Assembly: GCA_024103005.1 (NCBI GenBank)
Contig: JAGFJA010000006.1
Location: forward strand, 1 to 59,948
Length of the DNA stretch: 59,948 nucleotides
Direction: 5' to 3'
Origin: Saprospiraceae bacterium
GTDB taxonomy: Bacteria > Bacteroidota > Bacteroidia > Chitinophagales > Saprospiraceae
Position numbers and translations under genes: made by a program
In this document: piece after piece, positions 18,095-28,553 of the stretch
How the letters are laid out: the number at the start of each line of letters is the position of its first letter
Position numbering within the stretch: position 1 is the stretch's first letter
The notes under the pieces: model-generated
Told to the model about the DNA's origin: nothing
Seen by the model: only the letters and a program-made list of their open reading frames with translations
Databases searched by the model: none

Positions 18095-18289
18095 ATGTTA
18101 ATTATCGATGTGAAAGACGGCGAAACTATTGATCGGGCTTTGAAAAAGTACAAAAGAAAGTACGAAAAATCAGGGACTATCAAGCAGTTGCGTATGCGTA
18201 AGCACTTTACCAAGCCTTCTATTTTAAAGCGACAAGAGAAACTGAAGGCTATATATAAGCAAGAGACTTACGGTAACAACGCTATTTAA
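18095..18289 (+). CDS. rpsU: 30S ribosomal protein bS21
   Basis: This is small-subunit protein bS21 (64 aa), which helps 30S recognise mRNA. It is recognised by the sequence DGETIDRALKKYKRKYEKSG, followed by the KQLRMRKHFTKPSILK segment and a basic tail. It is the first gene of a plus-strand run rpsU-xerC-hpf, an arrangement common in Bacteroidota that pairs two ribosome factors with a recombinase. The gap to the recombinase start is 44 bp. Confidence 0.95.
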   Translation: MLIIDVKDGETIDRALKKYKRKYEKSGTIKQLRMRKHFTKPSILKRQEKLKAIYKQETYGNNAI

Positions 18290-18333
18290 AAAAATTTTAA
18301 TATTATAGAAAATTTGCATACATTCACACTTGT

Positions 18334-19233
18334 ATGCAAGAAATTCTAAATCGATTTTATAATTATATCGGTGCCGTGCAGCGATATAGTGAAAATACAA
18401 AGCAAAGCTATCAGAATGATATTGATGGCTTTGCTTCTTTTTTGAGTGTTACTTATCAGATTAAGAGTCCCCATCACATTACACATTTTCATATAAGGAC
18501 CTGGATTGTCCGGCTTATGGACAATAAGTTATCCACCAGATCGATTAATAGAAAAATTTCTTCACTGCATACTTTTTTCAAATATTTAAGAAGATTTGAA
18601 GGGTTGGATGCCGATCCAATGGTAAAGGTAGTGCGACCCAAAATAGCTAAGAGGCTTCCTATCAGTGTGCCGAAGAGTGATGAATCCATTACCAGATTAT
18701 TAGAACAAAGGTCTGCCGGCGATTATGATGTGGCATTAACGGAGATAATTATCATAATGCTGTACGGAACAGGGTTGCGAAGGTCAGAATTGATTGGCCT
18801 GAAAGAGGCTGATGTTGATCGGGTGAGAAAGGTGATACGTGTTATCGGAAAGGGTAGAAAAGAGCGTTTTGTCCCAATAGGTGAAAGCCTTTTAAAAAAG
18901 TTGGATGAATATATCGAGCTTAAACATCAGGCTATCAAGACAATATCAAGTGATCTGGTATTTTTAACAAATTCAGGGAAACCTCTGTACCCTAAAATGG
19001 TTTATAATATAGTAAACAGATATTTAAAAACAATACCAAATTTGGAGCGTCGAAGTCCACATATATTGAGACACACATTTGCAACTCATTTGTCTGATTC
19101 CGGCGCAGACATAAATGCAATAAAAATGTTGCTGGGACATAGTAGCCTGGCTGCTACCCAAGTTTATATGCATAGTGCACCAAATCGATTGAAATCTATT
19201 TATAAGAATGCTCATCCCAGAGCCGAAGAATGA
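18334..19233 (+). CDS. xerC: Tyrosine recombinase XerC/XerD-like
   Basis: This is a 299-aa site-specific tyrosine recombinase, full length for chromosome-dimer-resolving Xer proteins. The N-terminal SAM-like core-binding domain (about 1-90) contains SENTKQSYQNDIDGF and the INRKISSLHTFFKYL helix. The catalytic domain shows the Arg in GTGLRRSELIGL, Lys in GKGRKERFVPIG, HxxR in HILRHTFATH, His in LLGHSSLAATQVY, and the nucleophile Tyr in that same segment. Its place between rpsU and hpf supports a housekeeping Xer role, not a mobile integrase. XerC versus XerD cannot be settled from this window. Confidence 0.9.
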   Translation: MQEILNRFYNYIGAVQRYSENTKQSYQNDIDGFASFLSVTYQIKSPHHITHFHIRTWIVRLMDNKLSTRSINRKISSLHTFFKYLRRFEGLDADPMVKVVRPKIAKRLPISVPKSDESITRLLEQRSAGDYDVALTEIIIIMLYGTGLRRSELIGLKEADVDRVRKVIRVIGKGRKERFVPIGESLLKKLDEYIELKHQAIKTISSDLVFLTNSGKPLYPKMVYNIVNRYLKTIPNLERRSPHILRHTFATHLSDSGADINAIKMLLGHSSLAATQVYMHSAPNRLKSIYKNAHPRAEE

Positions 19234-19273
19234 ACAATAGGAATGTATTTTTTAACATAATAAAAGTGGATCT

Positions 19274-19576
19274 ATGAAAATTACAATTGAAGCGGATCAG
19301 TTTAAGGCTGACAATAGTTTGACTGAATTTATTGATAAAAAATTGTCAAAATTGGATACTTATTTTGACAGAATCATTGATGTTCATGTGGTTTTGAAAC
19401 TAGAGAATTCAGGTCAGGTACGTGATAAGATTATTGAAATTATGTTGAACATTCCCGGTGATACACTATTTATCAAAGAAAGCGACAAAACTTTTGAAAA
19501 TGCTGCGGATAAGGGAATTGATAATCTTAAGAGGCAGTTGATTAAAAAGAAAGAAAAGTTAAGGATGACTCATTAA
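19274..19576 (+). CDS. hpf: Ribosome hibernation-promoting factor, HPF/YfiA family (short form)
   Basis: This 100-aa HPF/YfiA-family protein blocks the mRNA and tRNA sites of idle 30S subunits and promotes ribosome hibernation. The fold signature is MKITIEADQFKADNSLTEFI followed by DKKLSKLDTYFDRIIDVHVVL and the C-terminal helix NLKRQLIKKKEKL. It has no long-form dimerisation domain. It lies 40 bp after the recombinase gene and is followed directly by a strong terminator, so it closes the rpsU operon. Confidence 0.93.
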   Translation: MKITIEADQFKADNSLTEFIDKKLSKLDTYFDRIIDVHVVLKLENSGQVRDKIIEIMLNIPGDTLFIKESDKTFENAADKGIDNLKRQLIKKKEKLRMTH

Positions 19577-19579
19577 AAT

Positions 19580-19612
19580 AAAAAAGGCTGCCCAAAGGCA
19601 GCCTTTTTTTAT
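19580..19612. terminator. Bidirectional terminator between hpf and a T9SS cargo gene
   Basis: A perfect 7-bp stem GGCTGCC/GGCAGCC with a CAAA loop has A-run to the left and T7 to the right. It serves two convergent genes. Confidence 0.9.
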
Positions 19613-19631
19613 AAGTACGAAGATTTTTATC

Positions 19632-20318
19632 TTAATTTTTATAAAGCTTGGACACACCCATCTTGCCATTATAAAATGTCATCATCATATAATAAGTGCC
19701 GGGAGTAAGATCAGATACCGGTATAAGGCCTTTGTGATAATCTATTACCTGCTTAACGATTCTGCCCTGAGCATCATAGACTACAACATTTCTCACCGGT
19801 TCCTTGGAATCAAGCTGTACATAATCGGTACCTGGATTTGGATATATTTTAACTGTTTCAACGTTTTCTATTCTTCTGATTCCTGCGGGAACTGCAGTGC
19901 AGTTGGTTCCGTTGAAAAAGTAATGAGCTACATCATCATCGTGGTCCGCTCCTTCTTCTTTGACTGTGATCGTGTAATATCCGCAAGTATCCTGACCGTT
20001 GGGTTTAAACAATAATTTCAAAAGCGTATTTCCGCCTCCGGGAATTTCAATTGTCTTGGATTGGATTTTATCGGTATAGCAAAGGATGTTGTCGCAAACT
20101 TGTGAATTGCTCCACAATGAACCTTTGAAGATGGTTTTCTGTGTCCATCTCATCACTTTAGTCTCATTGGTAGTATTGTATCCGAAATTCTGGATATAAT
20201 TTTCAAATTCATCTTTCTGGACTGTTGCAAACATTGAATCACTCTGAACTTTAAAGGTCTGGGCATTGGTAATTGTTGAAATAAAAAAGAGTCCAAGGAC
20301 AATTGTAGAAAATTTCAT
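19632..20318 (-). CDS. Secreted protein with T9SS type A sorting domain
   Basis: This 228-aa extracellular protein has a signal peptide (FSTIVLGLFFISTITNA). Its central region (about 20-140) is of no family I recognise; it has several Cys (VCDNILCY, QDTCGYY, GTNCTA) that may form disulfides, and an Asp/His cluster ADHDDDVAHYFF. The C-terminal sorting domain is clear: VKIYPNPGTDYVQLDS, then VVVYDAQGRIVKQV and LTPGTYYMMM. It is a likely substrate of the GldKLMN machine. A TACTTTTG box at 20359-20366 (minus) could be its promoter. Confidence 0.85.
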   Translation of the reverse strand: MKFSTIVLGLFFISTITNAQTFKVQSDSMFATVQKDEFENYIQNFGYNTTNETKVMRWTQKTIFKGSLWSNSQVCDNILCYTDKIQSKTIEIPGGGNTLLKLLFKPNGQDTCGYYTITVKEEGADHDDDVAHYFFNGTNCTAVPAGIRRIENVETVKIYPNPGTDYVQLDSKEPVRNVVVYDAQGRIVKQVIDYHKGLIPVSDLTPGTYYMMMTFYNGKMGVSKLYKN

Positions 20319-20358
20319 AGTAAAAATTGTAAAAAAGTTAAAATTATAAAGAATGTCA

Positions 20359-20366
20359 CAAAAGTA
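20359..20366 (-). promoter_or_regulatory. Possible -7 box for the 228-aa T9SS cargo gene
   Basis: On the minus strand TACTTTTG fits TAnnTTTG, about 40 nt before the ATG. No -33 match is evident. Confidence 0.45.
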
Positions 20367-20439
20367 AGCAAAATATATTTGTCAGTTAGTACTAAATCTA
20401 AATTAAAATACTGATAACAAATAGGGATGTAAAATAAAT

Positions 20440-21177
20440 TTATTCATTGATGGTTTTCACAAGGTGACTGATTCTATTACTATCTGATTCATAGTAATCG
20501 TGTTCATCAATATCTCCCCCTGTACTTAAATAGACCTCTCGATTGAAGTGGGTGACATTGCTTTTAATTTTAGATCTTAAGGATGCATGAAATTCATTTG
20601 CTCCTGTGAATGATGCAAGTGGAAGGATATTGTTTTCGTTTACCCCACATCCGGGCATAACGACAATCCTGTTTTTGCTTTCCTGTATAAGTTTCTTTAT
20701 TAAAAAACGTCCTTCCACAACATTGTTTTTTTGTCCAGAGGTCAGGATCCTGTCCACATTATATCTGATAAGGGTATTCAGGCTTACAAGCGGGTCAAAA
20801 CAAAGGTCAAATGCTCTGTGGAAAGTAAATTGCATTCCTTGGGCATTCGATAATAGAATCTCCAAGGTTTTAGCATCTATCGAACCTTCCGGTGTAAGAG
20901 CTCCTGAGACGATACCATCTATACCTGATTCCTTGCAAAAACGGATATCGTCAACCATAATTTCAATGTCTTTCTCAGAATACACGAAGTCACCACTGCG
21001 GGGTCTGACCAGAACAAAAACAGGTATATTCAGTGCTGACCTGACCTTTCTGATCAGGCCGGCACCGGGAGTTATACCACCTATTTCCAAACCCGCACAC
21101 AATTCTATCCTTGATGCACCTGCTTGTTGGGCATTCAGAGCTGACTGAAGACTATTTGCTGCTATTTCTATAATCAT
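20440..21177 (-). CDS. cutC: CutC family protein (copper homeostasis)
   Basis: This is a 245-aa TIM-barrel protein of the CutC family, linked to copper tolerance. The N-terminus holds the motif AGASRIELCAGLEIGGITPG, followed by VFVLVRPRSGDFVYS, DGIVSGALTPEGSID, FHRAFDLC and RILTSGQ. The C-terminal region has VMPGCGVNENNI and EFHASLRS. All the family blocks are intact. It is 51 bp downstream of sodB on the same strand, so cotranscription of two metal/oxidative-stress genes is plausible. Confidence 0.93.
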   Translation of the reverse strand: MIIEIAANSLQSALNAQQAGASRIELCAGLEIGGITPGAGLIRKVRSALNIPVFVLVRPRSGDFVYSEKDIEIMVDDIRFCKESGIDGIVSGALTPEGSIDAKTLEILLSNAQGMQFTFHRAFDLCFDPLVSLNTLIRYNVDRILTSGQKNNVVEGRFLIKKLIQESKNRIVVMPGCGVNENNILPLASFTGANEFHASLRSKIKSNVTHFNREVYLSTGGDIDEHDYYESDSNRISHLVKTINE

Positions 21178-21228
21178 ATTGAAAAATACTAAAAAATAGA
21201 ACGGGTGAAATAGTCTTTATTGGAAAAC

Positions 21229-21852
21229 TTACTTAAAATACTCAGTGGATTGAACCAATCTGCTGTTTACTTCATTCCAGTCGATTACATTGAAAAAAGC
21301 TTCAATATATTCTGGTCTTCTGTTTTGGTATTTCAAGTAATACGCATGTTCCCATACATCTATGCCTAAAATGGGGAAGCCTTTAACTCCACAGATATCT
21401 TTTCCCATGATTGGATTATCCTGATTAGGAGTGGAGCATATCTCGAAAGATCCATCTTCTAAAACTACGAGCCATGCCCATCCTGAACCGAATCTCGTTG
21501 CAGCAGCCTGGCTGAATGCTTCTTTAAACTTGTCGAAAGATGACCATTTTTTGTTTATTCCTTCCAAAGCATCTCCACTTGGATGTGTACCATTTGGAGA
21601 TAATAACTTCCAGAAAAGAGAGTGATTATAATGGCCACCTCCATTATTACGAATCGCAGGTGAGGCTTTGTCCACATTTTTCAGAATGTCTTCGATGGAC
21701 ATATTTTCAAATTCTGTTCCTTCAATTGCCTTGTTGAGATTGTTGACATAGCCCTGATGGTGCTTGGTGTGGTGTATATGCATGGTCTCTGCATCGATGT
21801 AAGGCTGAAGCCCGTCATATTCATAACTGAGTGAAGGGAGTGTAAATGACAT
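21229..21852 (-). CDS. sodB: Superoxide dismutase, Fe/Mn family
   Basis: This 207-aa enzyme dismutates superoxide to peroxide and oxygen. The metal ligands are visible in [13 protein letters not shown] (first His), [10 protein letters not shown] (second His), and [15 protein letters not shown] (Asp and third His). The fingerprint Fe/Mn SOD residues FGSGWAWLV are present. The active-site Gln/Gly pattern that would separate Fe from Mn use is not decisive by eye. There is no signal peptide, so it is cytosolic. Confidence 0.95.
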   Translation of the reverse strand: MSFTLPSLSYEYDGLQPYIDAETMHIHHTKHHQGYVNNLNKAIEGTEFENMSIEDILKNVDKASPAIRNNGGGHYNHSLFWKLLSPNGTHPSGDALEGINKKWSSFDKFKEAFSQAAATRFGSGWAWLVVLEDGSFEICSTPNQDNPIMGKDICGVKGFPILGIDVWEHAYYLKYQNRRPEYIEAFFNVIDWNEVNSRLVQSTEYFK

Positions 21853-21931
21853 AATATATTAATTTTAAAATTTAAAGATAATCAAAATCTACGCAAAGTC
21901 GATTTTATCAAAGTAAACTTCAATCGTGTCA

Positions 21932-23134
21932 TTAAAGTTTAGGATAACAAAGAAAATATTTTACTACCACTGTATTCCCGATGGGATAATCCGATACTTC
22001 TGAAAATGGCTTTATCGACCCGTCTTTCATCAAAACCATGATTTCATCCTTTTTGCTGTTATACATTTCATTGGTTTCGGAACCCGTAAATACCAGGTTT
22101 TGTGCATGGGTTTTGTCCAGGTTGTAAGCAACAGATACTTTATCGGCTATTGTAGAAATATCACTTTCAGTATAAGGTGTTTTACTCATTTCGAGTTTAA
22201 ATATTTTTCTGTTAAGGATGGCATTGGCTAAAATTGAAAGGGCAGCATCCTTGCTTTCGGCAAATTGCTTGATAGCCCACCATAAATCATAGTCGTCTAT
22301 TTTGACAAAATGATTTAACATTTCCCCCTTATCCCTATTGGAGTTGTTTGTTATAAAGTATTCAAAGTGCGTTGATAAATGGAATTTTTCTCCATTTGCA
22401 TAAACTTCTTTTGCCTGTTGAAGGCATTGGATAAACATGTGCTCTGAGGCAAGGACGGTTTTGTGAAGGTACACCTGCCAGTACATCAGCCTTCTTGCCA
22501 TCAGAAAGTTTTCTACAGAATAGATTCCTTTTTCCTGTATGACCAACTTGTTATCCACGACTGTCATCATTTTAATTATCCGGTCATAGCCGATTTTTCC
22601 TTCTGCCACTCCGGTAAAAAATGAATCCCTGTTGAGGTAGTCCATTCTATCAAGGTCAAGTTGACCTGATACAAGTTGATGGAGAAATTTTTTCGGGTGA
22701 TTGTCTGTAAATATCTGAATGGCAGTATCCAAAGCCCCGTCAAATTCTGAATTCAGTTTTTCCATGATGGCAAGAGTCATCTCTTCGTGATGCTTGCCGG
22801 TCAGTGTGTGTTCCAGTACATGACTGAATGGACCATGTCCGATATCGTGTAAAAGTATAGCAAGAATTAAACCGGTAACTTCATCGTCCGAGACTTTGAT
22901 TCCTCTGATGTCTAACATGTCCAGCGACTCAAGGGCGAGGTGCATAGCTCCCAGGGCATGATGAAATCTGGTATGGTTGGCACCGGGATATACAAGATTG
23001 GCAAGACCGGCCTGGCTTATCCTTCTAAGCCTCTGGAAATATGGATGCTCAAATATTTCAAAAATAATTCCCTCCGGAATATTTATCATTCCATAAACAG
23101 GGTCATTTATTATTTTTTTTATTTTAAATCGCAT
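21932..23134 (-). CDS. HD-domain phosphohydrolase (dNTPase-like)
   Basis: This 400-aa protein has an HD metal-dependent phosphohydrolase domain. The ligands are visible as His in HTRFHHALGAMHLA and the HD pair in ILLHDIGHGPFSHVLEH. LDLDRMDYLNRDSFFTG follows, as in dGTPase/SAMHD1-like enzymes. Opening motifs NDPVYGMINIPEG and HPYFQRLRRI are typical of this branch. The C-terminal ~150 residues are helical. The substrate is probably a nucleotide, but this is inferred. It is a single gene, reading away from porX. Confidence 0.87.
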   Translation of the reverse strand: MRFKIKKIINDPVYGMINIPEGIIFEIFEHPYFQRLRRISQAGLANLVYPGANHTRFHHALGAMHLALESLDMLDIRGIKVSDDEVTGLILAILLHDIGHGPFSHVLEHTLTGKHHEEMTLAIMEKLNSEFDGALDTAIQIFTDNHPKKFLHQLVSGQLDLDRMDYLNRDSFFTGVAEGKIGYDRIIKMMTVVDNKLVIQEKGIYSVENFLMARRLMYWQVYLHKTVLASEHMFIQCLQQAKEVYANGEKFHLSTHFEYFITNNSNRDKGEMLNHFVKIDDYDLWWAIKQFAESKDAALSILANAILNRKIFKLEMSKTPYTESDISTIADKVSVAYNLDKTHAQNLVFTGSETNEMYNSKKDEIMVLMKDGSIKPFSEVSDYPIGNTVVVKYFLCYPKL

Positions 23135-23436
23135 CGTTGCAATGAATTTTGAGTAAAGGTAAGTGTAGATTTAATTATATTTGGAAGGTTTAATTAAAAT
23201 ATTATTGATATTTATAATCATTTTGTAATTTTTATTGCTTGTTGGTAATTTAAGCACAGTTATTTATCAACAATAGGATAGCAGCAGATTTTATGGATAA
23301 TCAGGTTAATGGATGATGCCATTTTGAGGATTAATAATTCTTAAGAAATATAAAAAATTAAACGAACTAGCCCCTTTTTTTGTATTAAAAGGAAAAATTA
23401 GCGTTAGAGTAATTGAAATAATTTGAAAATAAGTAT
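23135..23436. other. Divergent non-coding gap between HD protein and porX
   Basis: About 300 bp of AT-rich sequence between divergent genes. On the minus strand TACCTTTA (about 23153-23160) is one base off a -7 box for the HD gene. No ORF or RNA gene is seen. Confidence 0.45.
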
Positions 23437-24996
23437 ATGGATAAAATAAAAGTATTATGGGCGGATGATGAGATAGAGACTTTTAAGCCCCAATTATTGT
23501 TTTTGCAGCAGAAAGGTTATGAGGTGGTTACTGTAACCAACGGTTATGATGCCATTGAGGAATTTGAGGCTTCAAATGATTTTGATGCAGTGTTTTTGGA
23601 TGAAAGTATGCCGGGAATTTCAGGTCTGGAAACACTTTCAAAAATTAAAGAAATAAAATCAAGTGTTCCTATAGTGATGATTACTAAGAATGAAGAGGAG
23701 CATATCATGGAAGAGGCAATTGGTTCACAAATAGCAGATTATCTAATTAAACCTGTCAATCCTAATCAGATTTTACTTTCATTGAAAAGAATAATTGATG
23801 AAAAAAGACTGATCCGGGAGAAGACTTCAAGTGATTATCAGCAGGATTTCCGCCAAATCTTTATGCAGATCAACAGTGGATTGGATTATAATGAGTGGGT
23901 AGAAGTGTATAAAAAAATTGTAAATTGGGAGATAAAGATAGATCACAGCCAGTCAATGGAGATGAGTGAGATCCTGGCTACTCAGAAAAGTGAAGCCAAT
24001 ACGGGATTTTGCAAGTTTGTGGATCGGAATTATATGGATTGGCTGGACAAGTCTAATAAAGATGCTCCTATAATGTCTTATAATCTACTAAGGGAAAAAG
24101 TGTTTCCTTTTGTGGACGATGAAACCCCGACTGTCGTAGTGTTGATGGACAATCTGAGATTTGATCAGTGGAAAGTTATTGAACCGATTATAGAGGAATG
24201 TTATAAGGTAGAATCTGAAGATTATTTTTTCAGTATATTGCCTACATCGACACAATATAGTCGGAATGCGATCTTTGCAGGGATGATGCCTAGTGAGATT
24301 GAGAAAAAATACCCTGATCTATGGAAAAATGATGTGGATGAAGGAGGAAAAAACCTCAGTGAGTCTATTTTTCTGACGGATCAGATAAACCGGCTTTTTC
24401 GCAAGCCTATAAAACATGAATATACTAAAATTACAAATGTTTCACACGGGAAAGCATTGGCTGACAATGTATTGAATCTCATGAATAATGATTTGAGCGT
24501 CATCGTTTACAATTTTATTGATATGCTTTCTCATGCGCGGACAGAGATGGAAGTTTTGAAAGAATTAGCAGATGATGAGAAGGCATACAGGTCACTTACG
24601 AAATCATGGTTTATCCATTCACCATTGTGGCTTGCACTTCAGAAGCTATCGGAGAAGTCAATTCAGCTGTTTATTCTAACAGACCATGGCTCTATTAAGG
24701 TAGGAACTCCCTCAAAAGTTATTGGCGACCGTGAAACTACAACCAATTTACGTTATAAGGTTGGTAAAAATTTAAATTATGTACATGATGATGTCTTAGA
24801 TTATAAAGACCCCGCAAAGGTTTATTTACCCAGGCCACATGTAAGTTCATCCTTTATTTTTGCCAAAGAAGACAAGTTTTTCCTGTATCCCAATAATTAC
24901 AATTATTACAATAATTATTACAAAGATACCTTTCAGCATGGTGGCGTATCATTGGAGGAAATAGTATGTCCGGTCATTAGGTTGAAGTCCAGGTAA
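23437..24996 (+). CDS. porX: PorX: T9SS two-component response regulator with PglZ-type phosphatase domain
   Basis: PorX regulates T9SS genes in Bacteroidota together with the kinase PorY. The 519-aa protein begins with a receiver domain: acidic pair D10-D11, phosphoacceptor Asp55 in DAVFLDESMPG, and the Thr/Lys switch residues in VMITKN and DYLIKPVNP. A helical linker leads to a PglZ/alkaline-phosphatase-fold effector (about 220-519). This has the metal and nucleophile segments VVVLMDNLRFDQWK, PTSTQYSRNAIFAGM, LFILTDHGSI and DTFQHGGVSLEE. There is no DNA-binding HTH, as expected; the effector acts as a phosphodiesterase on signalling nucleotides. It is about 10 kb from gldKLMN. No porY is in this window. 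Confidence 0.94.
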   Translation: MDKIKVLWADDEIETFKPQLLFLQQKGYEVVTVTNGYDAIEEFEASNDFDAVFLDESMPGISGLETLSKIKEIKSSVPIVMITKNEEEHIMEEAIGSQIADYLIKPVNPNQILLSLKRIIDEKRLIREKTSSDYQQDFRQIFMQINSGLDYNEWVEVYKKIVNWEIKIDHSQSMEMSEILATQKSEANTGFCKFVDRNYMDWLDKSNKDAPIMSYNLLREKVFPFVDDETPTVVVLMDNLRFDQWKVIEPIIEECYKVESEDYFFSILPTSTQYSRNAIFAGMMPSEIEKKYPDLWKNDVDEGGKNLSESIFLTDQINRLFRKPIKHEYTKITNVSHGKALADNVLNLMNNDLSVIVYNFIDMLSHARTEMEVLKELADDEKAYRSLTKSWFIHSPLWLALQKLSEKSIQLFILTDHGSIKVGTPSKVIGDRETTTNLRYKVGKNLNYVHDDVLDYKDPAKVYLPRPHVSSSFIFAKEDKFFLYPNNYNYYNNYYKDTFQHGGVSLEEIVCPVIRLKSR

Positions 24997-25115
24997 ATAA
25001 TTTGATACTCTTTGGGTCTTGAATTATTTTATTCTCTTGCAAATGATTTAAATATTCAAGACTGTTGAGAAATAAAGAACCACTCATAGTGATTAGAGCT
25101 TTACCTGCCATTTAA

Positions 25116-26687
<1,572 letters not shown>

Positions 26688-26739
26688 TAATATTATATCA
26701 GAATTGAACCATTTGTAAAGTACTAATCGTTGGAAATAT

Positions 26740-27573
26740 ATGGTTAGAATTTATTTTGTACGATATTGGTTACTTCTTTGTATAATTTGGTATGTCTGTC
26801 CGTCCTCATTCGGACAAGTTTGGCAAATACTAAAAAATCAACCACAGGGAGAAATCAGATCTTTAGAAATAGACCCGCTGGGTAACAGATATGTTATTTC
26901 AGATGAAATGTCTGTGGTAAAATATAAGCCCGATGGACAGGTTTGGTATGCATATCATAATAATCGCCTCGGTAAAATCGGCACTCTGGATACAGGGAAT
27001 CCTTTTAAAATATTGGTTTTTTACCCGCAGTATCAGATATTAGTAATTCTTGACAATACCATGTCAGAATCAGGCCGACTGTATTTTGAGGATTTTGGAA
27101 TAGGGAATGTTTGTGCAGTGGCTATCAGTGACGATAATAATATCTGGATTATGGAAGAGAGTAATATAAGCTTGGTTAAAGTCGGAACAGACGGGAGTGT
27201 TTTACTGAAGGGTAATCCCAACTATAACCTTTCTTTAGAAGCCAATGCTCCGATCTTTATTCACCAAAGGGGAAAGTATCTGTATGTTAGCCAGCCGGAG
27301 ATGCCGATTCAGGTGTTTGATGTATTCGGTAAATGGATAAAATCAATAGATTTAAGACCATTTGAATATCCCGTATATATTGATAGCCACATTTACTATG
27401 TTGCAAATGATACCGTCTATTCGTATAATCTTGAGTTGCCTGAAATAGATTTTCGTGAGGTCTGTACATGTAAAGACGTTCATTTAATCCAACTTGATCC
27501 GAATGGTAAACGATTGATTGGTGTCAATAAAGAAGGCAAACTGAGCTTCTTTAACTTGGAATCTGAGAAGTAA
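26740..27573 (+). CDS. Secreted beta-propeller-like protein of unknown function
   Basis: This 277-aa protein has an N-terminal signal peptide (RYWLLLCIIWYVCPSSFG). Short repeated blades resemble WD/NHL-type propellers (IRSLEIDPLGNRYVISD, VCAVAISDDNNIWIMEE, VHLIQLDPNGKRLIGVN). There is no sorting domain and no lipobox, so a periplasmic location is likely. It lies 52 bp after guaB on the same strand and may be cotranscribed. I do not recognise a specific family or function. Confidence 0.7.
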   Translation: MVRIYFVRYWLLLCIIWYVCPSSFGQVWQILKNQPQGEIRSLEIDPLGNRYVISDEMSVVKYKPDGQVWYAYHNNRLGKIGTLDTGNPFKILVFYPQYQILVILDNTMSESGRLYFEDFGIGNVCAVAISDDNNIWIMEESNISLVKVGTDGSVLLKGNPNYNLSLEANAPIFIHQRGKYLYVSQPEMPIQVFDVFGKWIKSIDLRPFEYPVYIDSHIYYVANDTVYSYNLELPEIDFREVCTCKDVHLIQLDPNGKRLIGVNKEGKLSFFNLESEK

Positions 27574-27633
27574 TTTATTCGGATTCTCTTCTCTTAAAGC
27601 AAAAGTCAGGTCAGGTCAGGATAGTATAAATTA

Positions 27634-28518
27634 TTATGATATCATCACTGAAGTCATGGTAAGAGAGCCCATTACAGCCTCATTATTGAAGATTTCAGAG
27701 CTTTCTTTATTTCCCTTCAAGGCTAATACATATAATAAAGGTAAGAAATGTTCAGGAGTCGGTATGGCAAGTTGAAAAGCTTTACCTTGTTTGTGATAGT
27801 CAATTAGGGGCTGAAAATCATTATCATTTATGTAATTTAACATTTTGTCATTGGCTTCCTGAGCCCAATCATAGGCGAAGTTCGGTTGAGTAATTTTACC
27901 CCATGCAACCATTCTTAGATTGTGAACAATATTGCCACTCCCGATGATTAGAACCCCTTTTTGTCGTAAGAATGCTAGTTCCTTAGCCAGGTTATAATGG
28001 TATTGCGGTGGTTTGGTATAATCAATGCTTAATTGGAGTACCGGTACATCAGCCTCCGGATATAAATGTTTAACAACAGACCAACATCCATGGTCCAGCC
28101 CCCAATGGATATTGCTTTTAACCGGAACGGATTTCATAGTTTCTGTTATTTTATGAGCCAGTTCGGGGTTTCCGGGAGCAGGATAATTTACCTGATACAA
28201 TTCAGGAGGGAATCCTCCGAAATCGTGTATGGTTTTCGGCGCGTCCATTGCTGTGACATAGGTGCCTGAAGTCTCCCAGTGCGCTGAGATACATAAAATA
28301 GCTCGGGGTTTGGTAATCTTTTTACCTAATTCTTTCCACTTTTTTGTGAATTGATTTTGCTCAATTGCGTTCATGGGACTTCCATGTCCAAAGAAAAAAA
28401 GAGGCGTCTTTTCAGTATTTTCCAATGAGTTAGCCCATTTTGAAACTACAGAAAGTTGGTTTGCGACTCCTGATGAGGCAAGAATTCCCATGGTATAAAT
28501 GAAATTTTTTCGATTCAA
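27634..28518 (-). CDS. ygiD: 4,5-DOPA dioxygenase extradiol-like protein (YgiD family)
   Basis: This is a LigB-type class III extradiol ring-cleavage dioxygenase homologue. Conserved segments: LFFFGHGSPMNAIE (metal His), ILCISAHWETSGTYV (second His), VNYPAPGNPELA, GLDHGCWSVVKHLYPEADVPVLQLSID, and LIIGSGNIVHNLRMV. I choose the TTG at 28518 (294 aa). It gives an N-terminus NRKNFIYTMG like other Bacteroidota members, whereas the longest frame starts at a TTG (28548) that overlaps a promoter box. An ATG at 28491 is the alternative. The natural substrate in Bacteroidota is unknown. Confidence 0.85.
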   Translation of the reverse strand: MNRKNFIYTMGILASSGVANQLSVVSKWANSLENTEKTPLFFFGHGSPMNAIEQNQFTKKWKELGKKITKPRAILCISAHWETSGTYVTAMDAPKTIHDFGGFPPELYQVNYPAPGNPELAHKITETMKSVPVKSNIHWGLDHGCWSVVKHLYPEADVPVLQLSIDYTKPPQYHYNLAKELAFLRQKGVLIIGSGNIVHNLRMVAWGKITQPNFAYDWAQEANDKMLNYINDNDFQPLIDYHKQGKAFQLAIPTPEHFLPLLYVLALKGNKESSEIFNNEAVMGSLTMTSVMIS

Positions 28519-28545
28519 TGTATAAACAATAATTTGCAACACGCC

Positions 28546-28553
28546 CAAATATA
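28546..28553 (-). promoter_or_regulatory. -7 box for the ygiD-like gene
   Basis: On the minus strand TATATTTG matches TAnnTTTG and lies 27 nt before the chosen TTG start. It overlaps the start of the longest possible frame, which argues against that start. Confidence 0.55.

Noticed and set aside
18334-19233. Tyrosine recombinase as a sign of an integrated mobile element
   Set aside because: It lies between rpsU and hpf in a housekeeping arrangement, with no att-like repeats or cargo around it.
20606-21148. 180-aa plus-strand frame over cutC
   Set aside because: Antisense shadow of cutC, whose motifs are complete on the minus strand.
27604-27622. Short AGGTC tandem (three units) after the propeller-like gene
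   Set aside because: Too short to separate from chance; no coding or structural link.
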